From: Streptomyces albireticuli
GTDB taxonomy: Bacteria; Actinomycetota; Actinomycetes; Streptomycetales; Streptomycetaceae
Length of the DNA stretch: 64,000 nt
Assembly: GCF_021228125.1 (NCBI RefSeq)
Contig: NZ_JAJQQS010000002.1
Span: 682,001 to 746,000, forward strand
Reading direction: 5' to 3'
Every line of letters begins with the position of its first letter. Position 1 is the first letter of the stretch. The notes under the pieces are model-generated. The model saw only the letters and a program-made list of their open reading frames with translations. It was not told where the DNA came from and ran no database searches. This document shows positions 34,514-42,406 of this stretch, in pieces. The position numbers and the translations under genes were made by a program.

Positions 34514-35761
34514 ATGAGTCACTCTCCCCGACGCCGTGTGGTGCACCTCTGCGCCATGGTGGTGTCCTCCGTGGCGCTGGGGGCCACCGCGTGCGGCGGC
34601 TCGTCGAACCCGCTCGCCGACACGCCCTACGACGCCACCGGGCAGGTCGCGCTCACCGGTGCCGAGGACGGGCGGAAGGCCGACCCCAGCAAGCCGCTGG
34701 AGGTGACCGCCGACGGCTCGGACCGGATCACCGACGTGACCGCGACGGACGCCGCAGGCCGTTTCGTGAAGGGCGAGCTCGACGCCGACGGCCGCCGCTG
34801 GCACAGCACCGGAGCCCTGGCGGCCGGCGCGCACTACACGGTCCGCGTCAGCACCGAGGACGAGGACGGCTTCCAGGGCCGCCGCACGGTCGGCTTCGAC
34901 ACCAGCGCGGCCGACCGGCTGCTCCGGGTCGCCTTCGGCCCGCAGAGCGGCACGTACGGCGTCGGACAGCCCGTCACGGCCGAACTCAGCGCCCCCGTCC
35001 AGGACCCCGCCGCGCGCGCCGTCGTCGAGCGCGCCCTGAAGGTCGAGACCCGGCCCGCCGTGGAGGGCGTCTGGCACTGGGTGGACAACCGGACCCTGCA
35101 CTACCGGCCCAAGGACTACTGGCCCGCCCGCACCACCGTCGAGGTCCGCTCCGGCCTGGACGGGATAAAGGTCGCCGGCGGCCTCTACGGCGGCTCCTCC
35201 AAGCCCGTGAAGCTCACCATCGGCGACCGCATCGAGGCCGTCACGGACGCCGCCGCGCACAGCATGACCGTGCTGCGCGACGGCAAGGAGATCCGCTCCA
35301 TCCCGGTCACCACGGGCAAGCCCGGCTATGCCACCCGCAACGGGGTCAAGGTGGTCCTCGGCAGGGAATCCTTCGTACGGATGCGCGGCACCAGCATCGG
35401 CATCGCCGAGGGCAGCGAGGACTCCTACGACCTGCCCGTGCGCTGGGCCACCCGGGTGACCTGGAGCGGCGAATACGTGCACGCCGCGCCGTGGTCCGAG
35501 GGCTCGCAGGGCAGCGAGAACGTCAGCCACGGCTGCACCGGCATGAGCACCGACAACGCCAAGTGGTTCTTCGACACCATCCACCTCGGCGACCTCGTCA
35601 AGGTCGTCAACAGCGCGGGCACCACCATGACGCCCTTCGACAACGGCTTCGGGGACTGGAACATGCCCTGGAAGCAGTGGCGCGAGGGCAGCGCCCTGGC
35701 GGCCGGCAAGCGCGACGGCAGCAACCCCGCCGACGCCGCCCGCCTCCGCCCCGAGACATAG
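34514..35761 (+). CDS. L,D-transpeptidase lipoprotein (YkuD domain with Ig-like domains)
   Basis: A 415-residue cell-wall enzyme. A signal peptide ends at the lipobox GATAC (C27). Two beta-rich Ig-like segments (about 35-140 and 140-245) precede the YkuD catalytic domain with RTLHYRPKDYWP, GYATRNGVKVV, YVHAAPW and the active-site SHGCTGMS (S338-H339-G340-C341). It forms 3-3 cross-links in peptidoglycan. ATG 34514 has only a weak ribosome site. It lies inside the cytochrome oxidase block, between ctaF and ctaE, but with terminators on both sides, so it is a separate unit; the arrangement is conserved in relatives as I recall. Confidence 0.93.
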   Translation: MSHSPRRRVVHLCAMVVSSVALGATACGGSSNPLADTPYDATGQVALTGAEDGRKADPSKPLEVTADGSDRITDVTATDAAGRFVKGELDADGRRWHSTGALAAGAHYTVRVSTEDEDGFQGRRTVGFDTSAADRLLRVAFGPQSGTYGVGQPVTAELSAPVQDPAARAVVERALKVETRPAVEGVWHWVDNRTLHYRPKDYWPARTTVEVRSGLDGIKVAGGLYGGSSKPVKLTIGDRIEAVTDAAAHSMTVLRDGKEIRSIPVTTGKPGYATRNGVKVVLGRESFVRMRGTSIGIAEGSEDSYDLPVRWATRVTWSGEYVHAAPWSEGSQGSENVSHGCTGMSTDNAKWFFDTIHLGDLVKVVNSAGTTMTPFDNGFGDWNMPWKQWREGSALAAGKRDGSNPADAARLRPET

Positions 35762-35775
35762 CCGCCGGAGCGGCC

Positions 35776-35812
35776 CCGGAGGCCCTCCGGAGTCGCTCCG
35801 GAGGGCCTCCGG
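35776..35812. terminator. 17-bp bidirectional hairpin terminator
   Basis: CCGGAGGCCCTCCGGAG (35776-35792) pairs perfectly with CTCCGGAGGGCCTCCGG (35796-35812) around TCG, between convergent stops of the L,D-transpeptidase and the receiver protein. Confidence 0.9.
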
Positions 35813-35840
35813 CGGCCGCCGGAGGCCCGTGGCCCCGGGC

Positions 35841-36242
35841 TCAGACCTCCACGGCCCGCTTGCCGCGCAGCAGACCGGCCAGGGCGTCCGCGAAGACCGC
35901 CGGGTCCAGCGGGTGCGTCACGGCGGCGTCGGCGCGGCTCCAGGTGGCCAGCCAGGCGTCCTGCGCGCGCCCCATGAGCAGCAGCACCGGCGGGCAGCGG
36001 TAGACCTCGTCCTTGAGCTGCCTGCACACCCCCATGCCGCCCGCGGGCGCCGTCTCGCCGTCCAGCACGCACACGTCGATCCGGCGCTCCTCCAGGGCCG
36101 CCAGGACCGCGGGGAGGGTCGCGCACTCCAGGTACTCGACGGCGGGCACGTCGGCCGCGGGACGGCGTCCGGCGGCCAGCCTCACCTGCTCGCGGGTGCC
36201 CGCGTCGTCGCTGTAGACCAGCACCGTGGCGGTCGGCTGCAT
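35841..36242 (-). CDS. Stand-alone degenerate receiver (CheY-like) protein
   Basis: A 133-residue single receiver domain without an output domain. Acidic residues D12-D13 (YSDD) and the acceptor position D61 (VCVLDGE) are present, but the invariant lysine position reads H110 before P111 (VTHPLDP), and the Thr/Ser switch is altered (LLLMGRA). It may therefore not use normal phosphorylation chemistry. A good GGAGG ribosome site precedes ATG 36242. It is divergently placed beside ctaE in the respiratory block, with a long GC-rich leader; a link with respiration is only suggested by position. Confidence 0.85.
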   Translation of the reverse strand: MQPTATVLVYSDDAGTREQVRLAAGRRPAADVPAVEYLECATLPAVLAALEERRIDVCVLDGETAPAGGMGVCRQLKDEVYRCPPVLLLMGRAQDAWLATWSRADAAVTHPLDPAVFADALAGLLRGKRAVEV

Positions 36243-36594
36243 CGTTCCTCCAGACTCAGTGGACGGGCACGGCAGGTGGCGCGGTCACGGCGCGCGCGGA
36301 GGCGTCCGCGCAGGCGCGCGCCGAGGCACCGCCTGCGCGGATGCTACTCCGCGCGCGCCGCGCCCGAGGAGGGTTCGGAAGGCCCGGAGATCTCTCCGCC
36401 GCCCGGTCCGACGCCTCGTCACCAGCGGTCCTCCCGGGGCCCCCGCAGGGTCCCGAAGGGTCACCGGCGGGGCTGCGGAACGACTGCTTCCCCCCTTTGG
36501 GGGACCCCCGCCTTGGGCCGTACGAGCACGGCATACGGTCTTGACACACCGAACGGCACCCCCCGGAGTGAGCGCGAGATAAGCGACCGACATA
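36243..36594. other. 352-bp divergent gap between the receiver gene and ctaE
   Basis: No gene is supported. It contains a 12-bp hairpin (36305-36341: TCCGCGCAGGCG with CGCCTGCGCGGA) in the leader side of the receiver gene, a small CCCCC-TTT-GGGGG hairpin near 36490, and a perfect TTGACA at 36541-36546 in the ctaE direction for which I could not find a matching -10. Confidence 0.5.
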
Positions 36595-36604
36595 ATGTCG
36601 GTCG
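36584..36604. promoter_or_regulatory. Perfect 21-bp palindrome spanning the ctaE start codon
   Basis: CGACCGACAT (36584-36593), a single A, then ATGTCGGTCG (36595-36604). The second arm begins with the ctaE ATG itself. As DNA it could be an operator; as RNA it would hide the start codon. No Shine-Dalgarno sequence precedes this ATG. Confidence 0.6.
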
Positions 36605-37215
36605 TGGCGACAGCAACAGCAGTAGATACCGGGCACGCGCACCCCTCGGTCAACCGGCCGAACCTCACCAGCGTCGGAACCATCATCTGGCTGAGTTCCG
36701 AGCTGATGTTCTTCGCGGCCCTCTTCGCGATGTACTTCACCCTGCGATCGGTCATGGGTGCCGAGCACTGGAAGGAAATGGCGTCCGCGCTGAACCTTCC
36801 GTTCTCGGCGACCAACACCACGATCCTGGTGCTCTCCTCACTCACCTGCCAGCTCGGTGTGTTCGCCGCCGAGCGCGGTGACGTGAAGAAGCTGCGCATG
36901 TGGTTCGTGATCACCTTCGTGATGGGTGCCGTCTTCATCGGCGGCCAGGTCTTCGAGTACACGGATTTGGTCAAGAAGGACGGGCTCTCCCTGTCCTCCG
37001 ACCCGTACGGCTCGGTCTTCTACCTGACGACCGGCTTCCACGGCCTGCACGTGACGGGCGGCCTGATCGCCTTCCTGCTGGTCCTGGGCAGGACGTACGC
37101 GGCCAAGAGGTTCACCCACCACCAGGCGACGGCGGCCATCGTCGTGTCCTACTACTGGCACTTCGTCGACGTGGTGTGGATCGGCCTCTTCGCCACGATC
37201 TACTTGATCAAGTAA
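36595..37215 (+). CDS. ctaE: Cytochrome c oxidase subunit III
   Basis: A 206-residue five-helix membrane subunit that supports proton uptake of subunit I. Recognised by [29 protein letters not shown], the [27 protein letters not shown] region and the C-terminal [16 protein letters not shown] and [25 protein letters not shown] 36595 lies inside a perfect palindrome and lacks a ribosome site; GTG 36604 (fourth codon) is an alternative start. It is separated from ctaCDF by two unrelated genes and begins the ctaE-qcrCAB unit, with 74 bases before qcrC. Confidence 0.96.
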   Translation: MSVVATATAVDTGHAHPSVNRPNLTSVGTIIWLSSELMFFAALFAMYFTLRSVMGAEHWKEMASALNLPFSATNTTILVLSSLTCQLGVFAAERGDVKKLRMWFVITFVMGAVFIGGQVFEYTDLVKKDGLSLSSDPYGSVFYLTTGFHGLHVTGGLIAFLLVLGRTYAAKRFTHHQATAAIVVSYYWHFVDVVWIGLFATIYLIK

Positions 37216-37289
37216 CCCGAAGATTTCGGTCCCGCACCGGACCATTCAGTCCCGCATCGACGCAGAAGATCCTGACACCGGGGTAATCC

Positions 37290-38099
37290 GTGAAAAAGCT
37301 CTCCGCACGACGACGCCATCCGCTGGCGGCGGTCGTCGTCCTACTCTTCGCGCTGGCGGTAACCGGGGGGCTGTACGCCGCGTTCGCGCCGGCGGACACG
37401 GCCAAGGCCGATGACACCGCCCAGTCCCTTGCCATCGAGGAGGGCAAGAAGCTCTATTCCGTGGGCTGCGCCAGCTGCCACGGCACCGGCGGTCAGGGCA
37501 CCACCGACGGCCCGAGCCTCGTCGGCGTGGGCGCCGCGGCCGTCGACTTCCAGGTCGCCACCGGCCGTATGCCGCTGCAGCAGCAGGGCGCCCAGGCGCC
37601 GAGGAAGAAGGCGATCTACTCCCAGGCCGAGATCGACCAGCTGGCCGCGTACGTCGCGTCGCTCGGCGCCGGTCCGTCGGTCCCGTCGAAGGAGCAGTAC
37701 AGCCCCGACGGCGCGGACATCGCCAAGGGCGGGGAGCTCTTCCGTACGAACTGCGCGCAGTGCCACAACTTCACCGGTAAGGGCGGCGCCCTCTCGAACG
37801 GCAAGTACGCCCCCACCCTTGAGGACGTCAACCCCAAGCACATCTACGAGGCCATGCAGACCGGCCCGCAGAACATGCCTTCCTTCCCCGACACCACCAT
37901 GTCGGAGAAGAACAAGAAGGACGTCATCGCGTACCTCGACACGGTCAACAGCAGCAAGGCGGAGAGCCCCGGCGGCCTCGAACTGGGTGGGCTCGGCCCG
38001 GTCAGTGAGGGTCTGTTCGCGTGGGTCTTCGGGCTGGGTGCGCTGATCGCCGCCGCCATCTGGGTCGCCTGCCGGACCGCAAAGGCCAAGAAGTCATGA
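37290..38099 (+). CDS. qcrC: Cytochrome bc1 complex diheme cytochrome c subunit
   Basis: A 269-residue protein with an N-terminal transmembrane anchor (AAVVVLLFALAVTGGLYAAF), two c-type heme domains with CASCHG and CAQCHN, and a C-terminal membrane helix (GLFAWVFGLGALIAAAIWVAC). Methionines for axial ligation are likely in GRMPLQQQ and QNMPSFP. In actinobacteria it carries electrons directly from bc1 to CuA of the aa3 oxidase, replacing soluble cytochrome c. GTG 37290 follows CCGGGG. Its stop overlaps the qcrA start as ATGA. Confidence 0.97.
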   Translation: MKKLSARRRHPLAAVVVLLFALAVTGGLYAAFAPADTAKADDTAQSLAIEEGKKLYSVGCASCHGTGGQGTTDGPSLVGVGAAAVDFQVATGRMPLQQQGAQAPRKKAIYSQAEIDQLAAYVASLGAGPSVPSKEQYSPDGADIAKGGELFRTNCAQCHNFTGKGGALSNGKYAPTLEDVNPKHIYEAMQTGPQNMPSFPDTTMSEKNKKDVIAYLDTVNSSKAESPGGLELGGLGPVSEGLFAWVFGLGALIAAAIWVACRTAKAKKS

Positions 38100-39154
38100 G
38101 TAGCCAAGACATTCCAGAAGAGAACCTGCCGAGCACGCAGGACGAGGCGCACGGCGGAGCCGTGACCACGAAGGTCGCCGACCCGTTCGCCGACCCGGGC
38201 ATGCCCCCGCACGAGCACCGCATCCAGGACATCGACGAGCGGGCCGCGAAGCGCTCCGAGCGCGCGGTCGCGTTCCTGTTCCTGTTGTCCATGCTGGCCA
38301 CGGTCGGGTTCATCGCCTCGTACGTGACCCTGCCGGTCGACAAGAACATCTACGTCTTCCCGATCGGCCACATCAGCGCGCTGAACTTCTCGCTGGGGCT
38401 CACCCTCGGCGTGGCGCTGTTCTGCATCGGCGCCGGCGCGGTCCACTGGGCCCGCACGCTGATGTCGGACGTGGAGGTCGCCGACGAGCGTCACGCGATC
38501 GCGGCCGAGCCCGAGGTCAAGGCCAAGGTCATGGCCGACTTCCGGGAAGGCGCCGAGGAGTCGGCCATCGGCCGGCGCCCGCTGATCCGCCGCACCATGT
38601 TCGGCGCGCTCGCGCTGCTGCCGCTCTCCGGTGTGGTCCTGCTCCGTGACCTCGGACCGCTCCCGGGCACCAAGCTCCGGAAGACCGCCTGGTCCGAGGG
38701 CAAGATGCTGATCAACCAGAACACCCTCCAGCCCCTGCGGCCCGAGGACGTCCAGGTCGGCTCCCTCACCTTCGCCATGCCCGAGGGCATGAAGGAGGAG
38801 GACCACGATTTCCAGAAGGAGATCGCCAAGGCCGCCCTGATGATCGTCCGGCTCCAGCCGGAGAACATCAAGGACAAGCGCGAGCTGGACTGGTCCGTCG
38901 ACGGCATCGTCGCGTTCTCCAAGATCTGCACGCACGTCGGCTGCCCGATCAGCCTCTACGAGCAGCAGACGCACCACGTGCTCTGCCCGTGCCACCAGTC
39001 CACCTTCGACCTCGCCGACGGCGGACGAGTGATCTTCGGCCCGGCCGGGCACGCCCTTCCGCAGCTGCGGATCAAGGTCAACGACAAGGGCTACCTTGAG
39101 GCCATGGGCGACTTCGCCGAGCCCGTCGGTCCTGCCTACTGGGAGCGCGGATGA
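38096..39154 (+). CDS. qcrA: Cytochrome bc1 complex Rieske iron-sulfur subunit
   Basis: A 352-residue protein with three predicted transmembrane helices (near 57-77, 92-112 and 160-175) as typical of the actinobacterial form; IGRRPLIRRTMFGALALLPLS ahead of the third helix resembles a Tat signal. The 2Fe-2S Rieske domain shows CTHVGCPISLY and CPCHQSTFDLADGGRVIFGPA. It passes electrons from menaquinol to cytochrome c1-type hemes of QcrC. Its start overlaps the qcrC stop and its stop overlaps the qcrB start. Confidence 0.97.
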   Translation: MSSQDIPEENLPSTQDEAHGGAVTTKVADPFADPGMPPHEHRIQDIDERAAKRSERAVAFLFLLSMLATVGFIASYVTLPVDKNIYVFPIGHISALNFSLGLTLGVALFCIGAGAVHWARTLMSDVEVADERHAIAAEPEVKAKVMADFREGAEESAIGRRPLIRRTMFGALALLPLSGVVLLRDLGPLPGTKLRKTAWSEGKMLINQNTLQPLRPEDVQVGSLTFAMPEGMKEEDHDFQKEIAKAALMIVRLQPENIKDKRELDWSVDGIVAFSKICTHVGCPISLYEQQTHHVLCPCHQSTFDLADGGRVIFGPAGHALPQLRIKVNDKGYLEAMGDFAEPVGPAYWERG

Positions 39155-40800
39155 GTACTACGACCACGAATCAGTCCGGTGCCGGCGCACCGGGCCGGCG
39201 CAAGGCGCCCGCGGGTGAGCGGGTAGCCGACTGGGCCGACGGCCGGCTGGGTATCTACACCCTGGCCAAGGCCAACATGCGCAAGATCTTCCCGGACCAC
39301 TGGTCCTTCATGCTGGGTGAGGTCTGCCTCTACAGCTTCGTGATCATCATCCTCACGGGTGTGTATCTGACGCTGTTCTTCCACCCCAGCATGAGCGAGG
39401 TCGTCTACCACGGCTCGTACGTCCCCATGCAGGGCATGCGGATGTCCGAGGCGTTCCAGTCGACGCTCAACATCAGCTTCGACATCCGTGGCGGTCTGCT
39501 CATCCGGCAGATCCACCACTGGGCCGCGCTGATCTTCCTCGCGGCGATGTTCGTGCACATGATGCGCGTCTTCTTCACGGGTGCCTTCCGCAAGCCGCGT
39601 GAGGTCAACTGGCTGTTCGGCTTCCTGCTGTTCGTCCTCGGCATGTTCACCGGTTTCACCGGTTACTCCCTGCCGGACGACCTGCTCTCCGGCACCGGTG
39701 TCCGCTTCATGGAGGGCGCGATCCTGTCCGTGCCGATCATCGGCACGTACATCTCGATGTTCCTCTTCGGTGGCGAGTTCCCGGGCTCGGACTTCGTGCC
39801 GCGCTTCTTCTCGATCCACGTCCTGCTGCTGCCGGGCATCATGCTCGGTCTGCTCGTGGCGCACCTCATCCTCGTCGTGTACCACAAGCACACCCAGTAC
39901 CCCGGCCCCGGCCGCACCGAGAAGAACGTCGTCGGCATGCCGCTCATGCCGGTCTACATGGCCAAGGCCGGTGGCTTCTTCTTCCTGGTCTTCGGCATCA
40001 TCGCGGCCATCGCGGCCATCGCCTCGATCAACCCGATCTGGGCCATCGGCCCGTACCGGCCGGACCAGGTGTCCACCGGCGCCCAGCCCGACTGGTACAT
40101 GGGCTTCGCCGAGGGTCTGATCCGTGTCATGCCGGGCTGGGAGATCAACCTCTGGGGCCACACCCTCGTCCTGGGCGTGTTCATCCCGCTGGTGATCTTC
40201 CCGCTGGTCCTGGGCGCGATCGCGGTCTACCCGTTCATCGAGTCCTGGGTCACCGGTGACAAGCGCGAGCACCACCTGCTGGACCGCCCGCGTAACCACC
40301 CGACGCGCACCGCGTTCGGCGCCGCGTGGATCGCCGCGTACTTCGTGATGCTGGTCGGTGGTGGAAACGACCTGTGGGCCACCCACTTCCACCTCTCGAT
40401 CAACGCCATCACCTGGTTCGTCCGGATCGGCTTCTTCGTCATCCCGGTGCTGGTCTTCATCGCCACCCGCCGGATGTGCATGGGCCTCCAGCGCCGCGAC
40501 AAGGACAAGGTGCTGCACGGCCGCGAGTCGGGCATCATCAAGCGCCTGCCGCACGGTGAGTTCGTCGAGGTCCACGAGCCGCTGTCGCAGGAGGAGCTGC
40601 ACACCCTCACGTCGCACGAGCAGCCCAAGCCGCTCGAGCTCGGCCCCGAGGTCGACGAGAACGGTGTCAAGCGCAAGATCGGTACTTCCGAGAAGCTCCG
40701 GGTGAAGCTCTCCCAGGGCTTCTACGGCGAGGGCACGCAGATCGACAAGCCCACCGCGGAGGAGTACCAGGAGATCACCAGCGGCCACGGCCACCACTGA
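39151..40800 (+). CDS. qcrB: Cytochrome bc1 complex cytochrome b subunit
   Basis: A 549-residue membrane protein with eight or nine helices. Heme b ligands lie in RQIHHWAALIFLAAMFVHMMR and FFSIHVLLLPGIMLGLLVAHLILVVYHKHTQ; the quinol-oxidation motif reads PDWY (in GAQPDWYMGF), the actinobacterial variant of PEWY. A long hydrophilic C-terminal extension (about 440-549) is characteristic of actinobacteria. It oxidises menaquinol and is the known target of Q203-type inhibitors in mycobacteria. It ends the operon; a terminator follows 50 bases later. Confidence 0.97.
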   Translation: MSTTTTNQSGAGAPGRRKAPAGERVADWADGRLGIYTLAKANMRKIFPDHWSFMLGEVCLYSFVIIILTGVYLTLFFHPSMSEVVYHGSYVPMQGMRMSEAFQSTLNISFDIRGGLLIRQIHHWAALIFLAAMFVHMMRVFFTGAFRKPREVNWLFGFLLFVLGMFTGFTGYSLPDDLLSGTGVRFMEGAILSVPIIGTYISMFLFGGEFPGSDFVPRFFSIHVLLLPGIMLGLLVAHLILVVYHKHTQYPGPGRTEKNVVGMPLMPVYMAKAGGFFFLVFGIIAAIAAIASINPIWAIGPYRPDQVSTGAQPDWYMGFAEGLIRVMPGWEINLWGHTLVLGVFIPLVIFPLVLGAIAVYPFIESWVTGDKREHHLLDRPRNHPTRTAFGAAWIAAYFVMLVGGGNDLWATHFHLSINAITWFVRIGFFVIPVLVFIATRRMCMGLQRRDKDKVLHGRESGIIKRLPHGEFVEVHEPLSQEELHTLTSHEQPKPLELGPEVDENGVKRKIGTSEKLRVKLSQGFYGEGTQIDKPTAEEYQEITSGHGHH

Positions 40801-40850
40801 TCCCCGACCGGCCGGTCCGCACCGGCCACTGATCGCTGATCGCCACAGCG

Positions 40851-40881
40851 AGAGCCCCGTCCAGCGCGTGGACGGGGCTCT
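40851..40881 (+). terminator. 13-bp hairpin terminator after qcrB
   Basis: AGAGCCCCGTCCA (40851-40863) pairs perfectly with TGGACGGGGCTCT (40869-40881) around GCGCG, and is followed by TCGCCGTTCC. Confidence 0.9.
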
Positions 40882-40965
40882 TCGCCGTTCCCGGGGCTGG
40901 ATAGGCTGGACCGGCAGGGCCCCGGAAGGCGGCGGCCCGCAGTCCGACCACCAGGAGCGTGGACC

Positions 40966-42030
40966 ATGAACGTTGTGACCCCGGCAGGCGGCGACAGCGC
41001 GGTGGCCCCCTCCTGGCCGGGTCTCCTGGAGGCCCTGCTCGGCGGAGTGGACCTGAGCGCGGACGACACCGCCTGGGCCATGGACCGGATCATGCGCGGC
41101 GAGGCCACCGACGCCCAGATCGCCGGCTTCGTCGTCGCCCTGCGCGCCAAGGGCGAGACGGTCGCCGAGATCTCCGGCCTGGTGCGCGCGATGTACGCGC
41201 ACGCCCGGCTGATCGAGGTGCCCGGCCCCAGCGTGGACATCGTGGGCACCGGCGGCGACGGCGCCAAGACGGTCAACATCTCCACCATGTCCTCGATCGT
41301 CGTCGCCGGCACCGGCGCCAAGGTCGTCAAGCACGGCAACCGGGCCGCGTCCTCCGCCAGCGGCGCCTCGGACGTCCTGGAGAAGCTCGGCGTCAATCTG
41401 GACCTGACGCCGCGCCGCGTGGTCGAGGTGGCCGAGGAGGCGGGCATCACCTTCTGCTTCGCCGTGAAGTTCCACCCGTCGCTGCGCCATGTCGCCCCCG
41501 CGCGGCGGGAGCTGGGCATCCGGACCACCTTCAACGTCCTCGGCCCGCTGACCAACCCCGCCCGGGTGCGGGCCCAGGCCACCGGTGTCGCCGACGCCAG
41601 GATGGCCCCGATCCTGGCCGGTGTCCTCGCCGAGCGCGGCTCCTCGGCGCTGGTCTTCCGCGGTGACGACGGGCTGGACGAGCTGACCACGACCGCGACC
41701 TCGCGGGTCTGGGTGGTCCGGGACGGAGCGGTCCGCGAGGAGCCCTTCGACCCCCGGGACGTGGGCATCCCGCTGGTGCCCGTGGAGGCGCTGCGCGGCG
41801 CCGACGCCTCGTACAACGCCGATGTCGCCCGCCGGCTGCTGGACGGCGCGACCGGGCCCGTGCGGGACGCGGTGCTGCTGAACGCCGCGGCGGCGCTGGT
41901 CGCCCTGGACCCGACGGACGCCCCGCTCACGGAGCAGATTTCCGGCGGGATCGCACGGGCCGCGGAGTCGCTGGACTCCGGGGCGGCGAAGCGGGCGCTC
42001 GACCGCTGGGTCGAGGCCAGCAACGCGTAA
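40966..42030 (+). CDS. trpD: Anthranilate phosphoribosyltransferase
   Basis: A 354-residue enzyme catalysing the second step of tryptophan synthesis, transfer of phosphoribosyl from PRPP to anthranilate. Signature segments are [49 protein letters not shown] and [16 protein letters not shown]; the acidic [12 protein letters not shown] pair binds metal. ATG 40966 has AGGAG 8 bases upstream. Other trp genes are absent from the window, and the gene stands alone after the bc1 operon. Confidence 0.96.
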   Translation: MNVVTPAGGDSAVAPSWPGLLEALLGGVDLSADDTAWAMDRIMRGEATDAQIAGFVVALRAKGETVAEISGLVRAMYAHARLIEVPGPSVDIVGTGGDGAKTVNISTMSSIVVAGTGAKVVKHGNRAASSASGASDVLEKLGVNLDLTPRRVVEVAEEAGITFCFAVKFHPSLRHVAPARRELGIRTTFNVLGPLTNPARVRAQATGVADARMAPILAGVLAERGSSALVFRGDDGLDELTTTATSRVWVVRDGAVREEPFDPRDVGIPLVPVEALRGADASYNADVARRLLDGATGPVRDAVLLNAAAALVALDPTDAPLTEQISGGIARAAESLDSGAAKRALDRWVEASNA

Positions 42031-42108
42031 CGCCGCGAGGCGAGGTGGGGCGTCCGTGATGCGGACGCCCCTTTCCGCGCGACGATCAGTTGTGCCATAC
42101 TCCTCGCC

Positions 42109-42225
42109 AGGTCACGAGTGACAGCGACACGGCCCCGGCCCGCTGTCCGGCAACCCTCCTTCTGCGGCGGGGTGCCCCGGGTGATGACCAGGTCGCAGCC
42201 ACAGAGGTCTGCGGCAAGCGCGGAT
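42109..42225 (+). ncRNA. SAM-IV riboswitch (S-adenosylmethionine aptamer)
   Basis: GGTCACGAGTG closes with GTGATGACC to form the basal stem. GACAGCG pairs with CGCTGTC, then CCGGCAACCCTCC and GGGGTGCCCCGGG form the conserved SAM-binding junction. The 3' extension AGGTCGCAG...CTGCGGCAAGCGCGG supplies the additional stem and pseudoknot that distinguish SAM-IV from SAM-I. The match to the Streptomyces SAM-IV consensus, from memory, is nearly base for base. It should turn the downstream gene off when S-adenosylmethionine is abundant. Confidence 0.93.
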
Positions 42226-42241
42226 CCCTCGCCAGGGATCC
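42222..42241 (+). promoter_or_regulatory. Hairpin directly after the SAM-IV aptamer
   Basis: GGATCCCT, loop CGCC, AGGGATCC: a perfect 8-bp stem touching the 3' end of the aptamer. It could be part of the expression platform. No U-tract follows, so classic intrinsic termination is not obvious. Confidence 0.45.
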
Positions 42242-42264
42242 TGGTCGTCGAGGGAGTTCTTTCC

Positions 42265-42285
42265 GTGGTTCAGCGAATGCGTTAG
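42265..42285 (+). CDS. Possible six-residue leader peptide after the riboswitch
   Basis: GTG GTT CAG CGA ATG CGT TAG (MVQRMR) is preceded by GAGGGAG at 8 bases, a better ribosome site than many genes here. It lies between the aptamer and the structural gene. If translated it could be part of the expression platform. It has no sulfur amino acid other than the methionines. Confidence 0.3.
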   Translation: MVQRMR

Positions 42286-42406
42286 GGCTCAGCACACCCC
42301 TTTCAGGGTCCTGCGAGCCCTTTTCCGGTTTTCCGACGCACCTTTTCCTTCCTTTCCCGCGCCCACCGCGCGGCGGAATTCGCCTGCCTTCCCACGGGAG
42401 TTCGCC

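Larger units (their letters stand above)
42031..42406 (+). other. 376-bp leader region carrying a SAM-IV riboswitch
   Basis: Between trpD and the downstream aminotransferase-fold gene lie a -10-like CATACT (42096-42101), the aptamer from about 42109, a hairpin at 42222-42241, a possible six-codon ORF and a further 120 bases of leader before the start codon. No long gene is present. Confidence 0.7.

Noticed and set aside
36541..36546. TTGACA as the -35 of a ctaE promoter
   Set aside because: The hexamer is perfect, but no -10-like hexamer lies 16-19 bases downstream (GGAGTG is found there), so I did not call a promoter.
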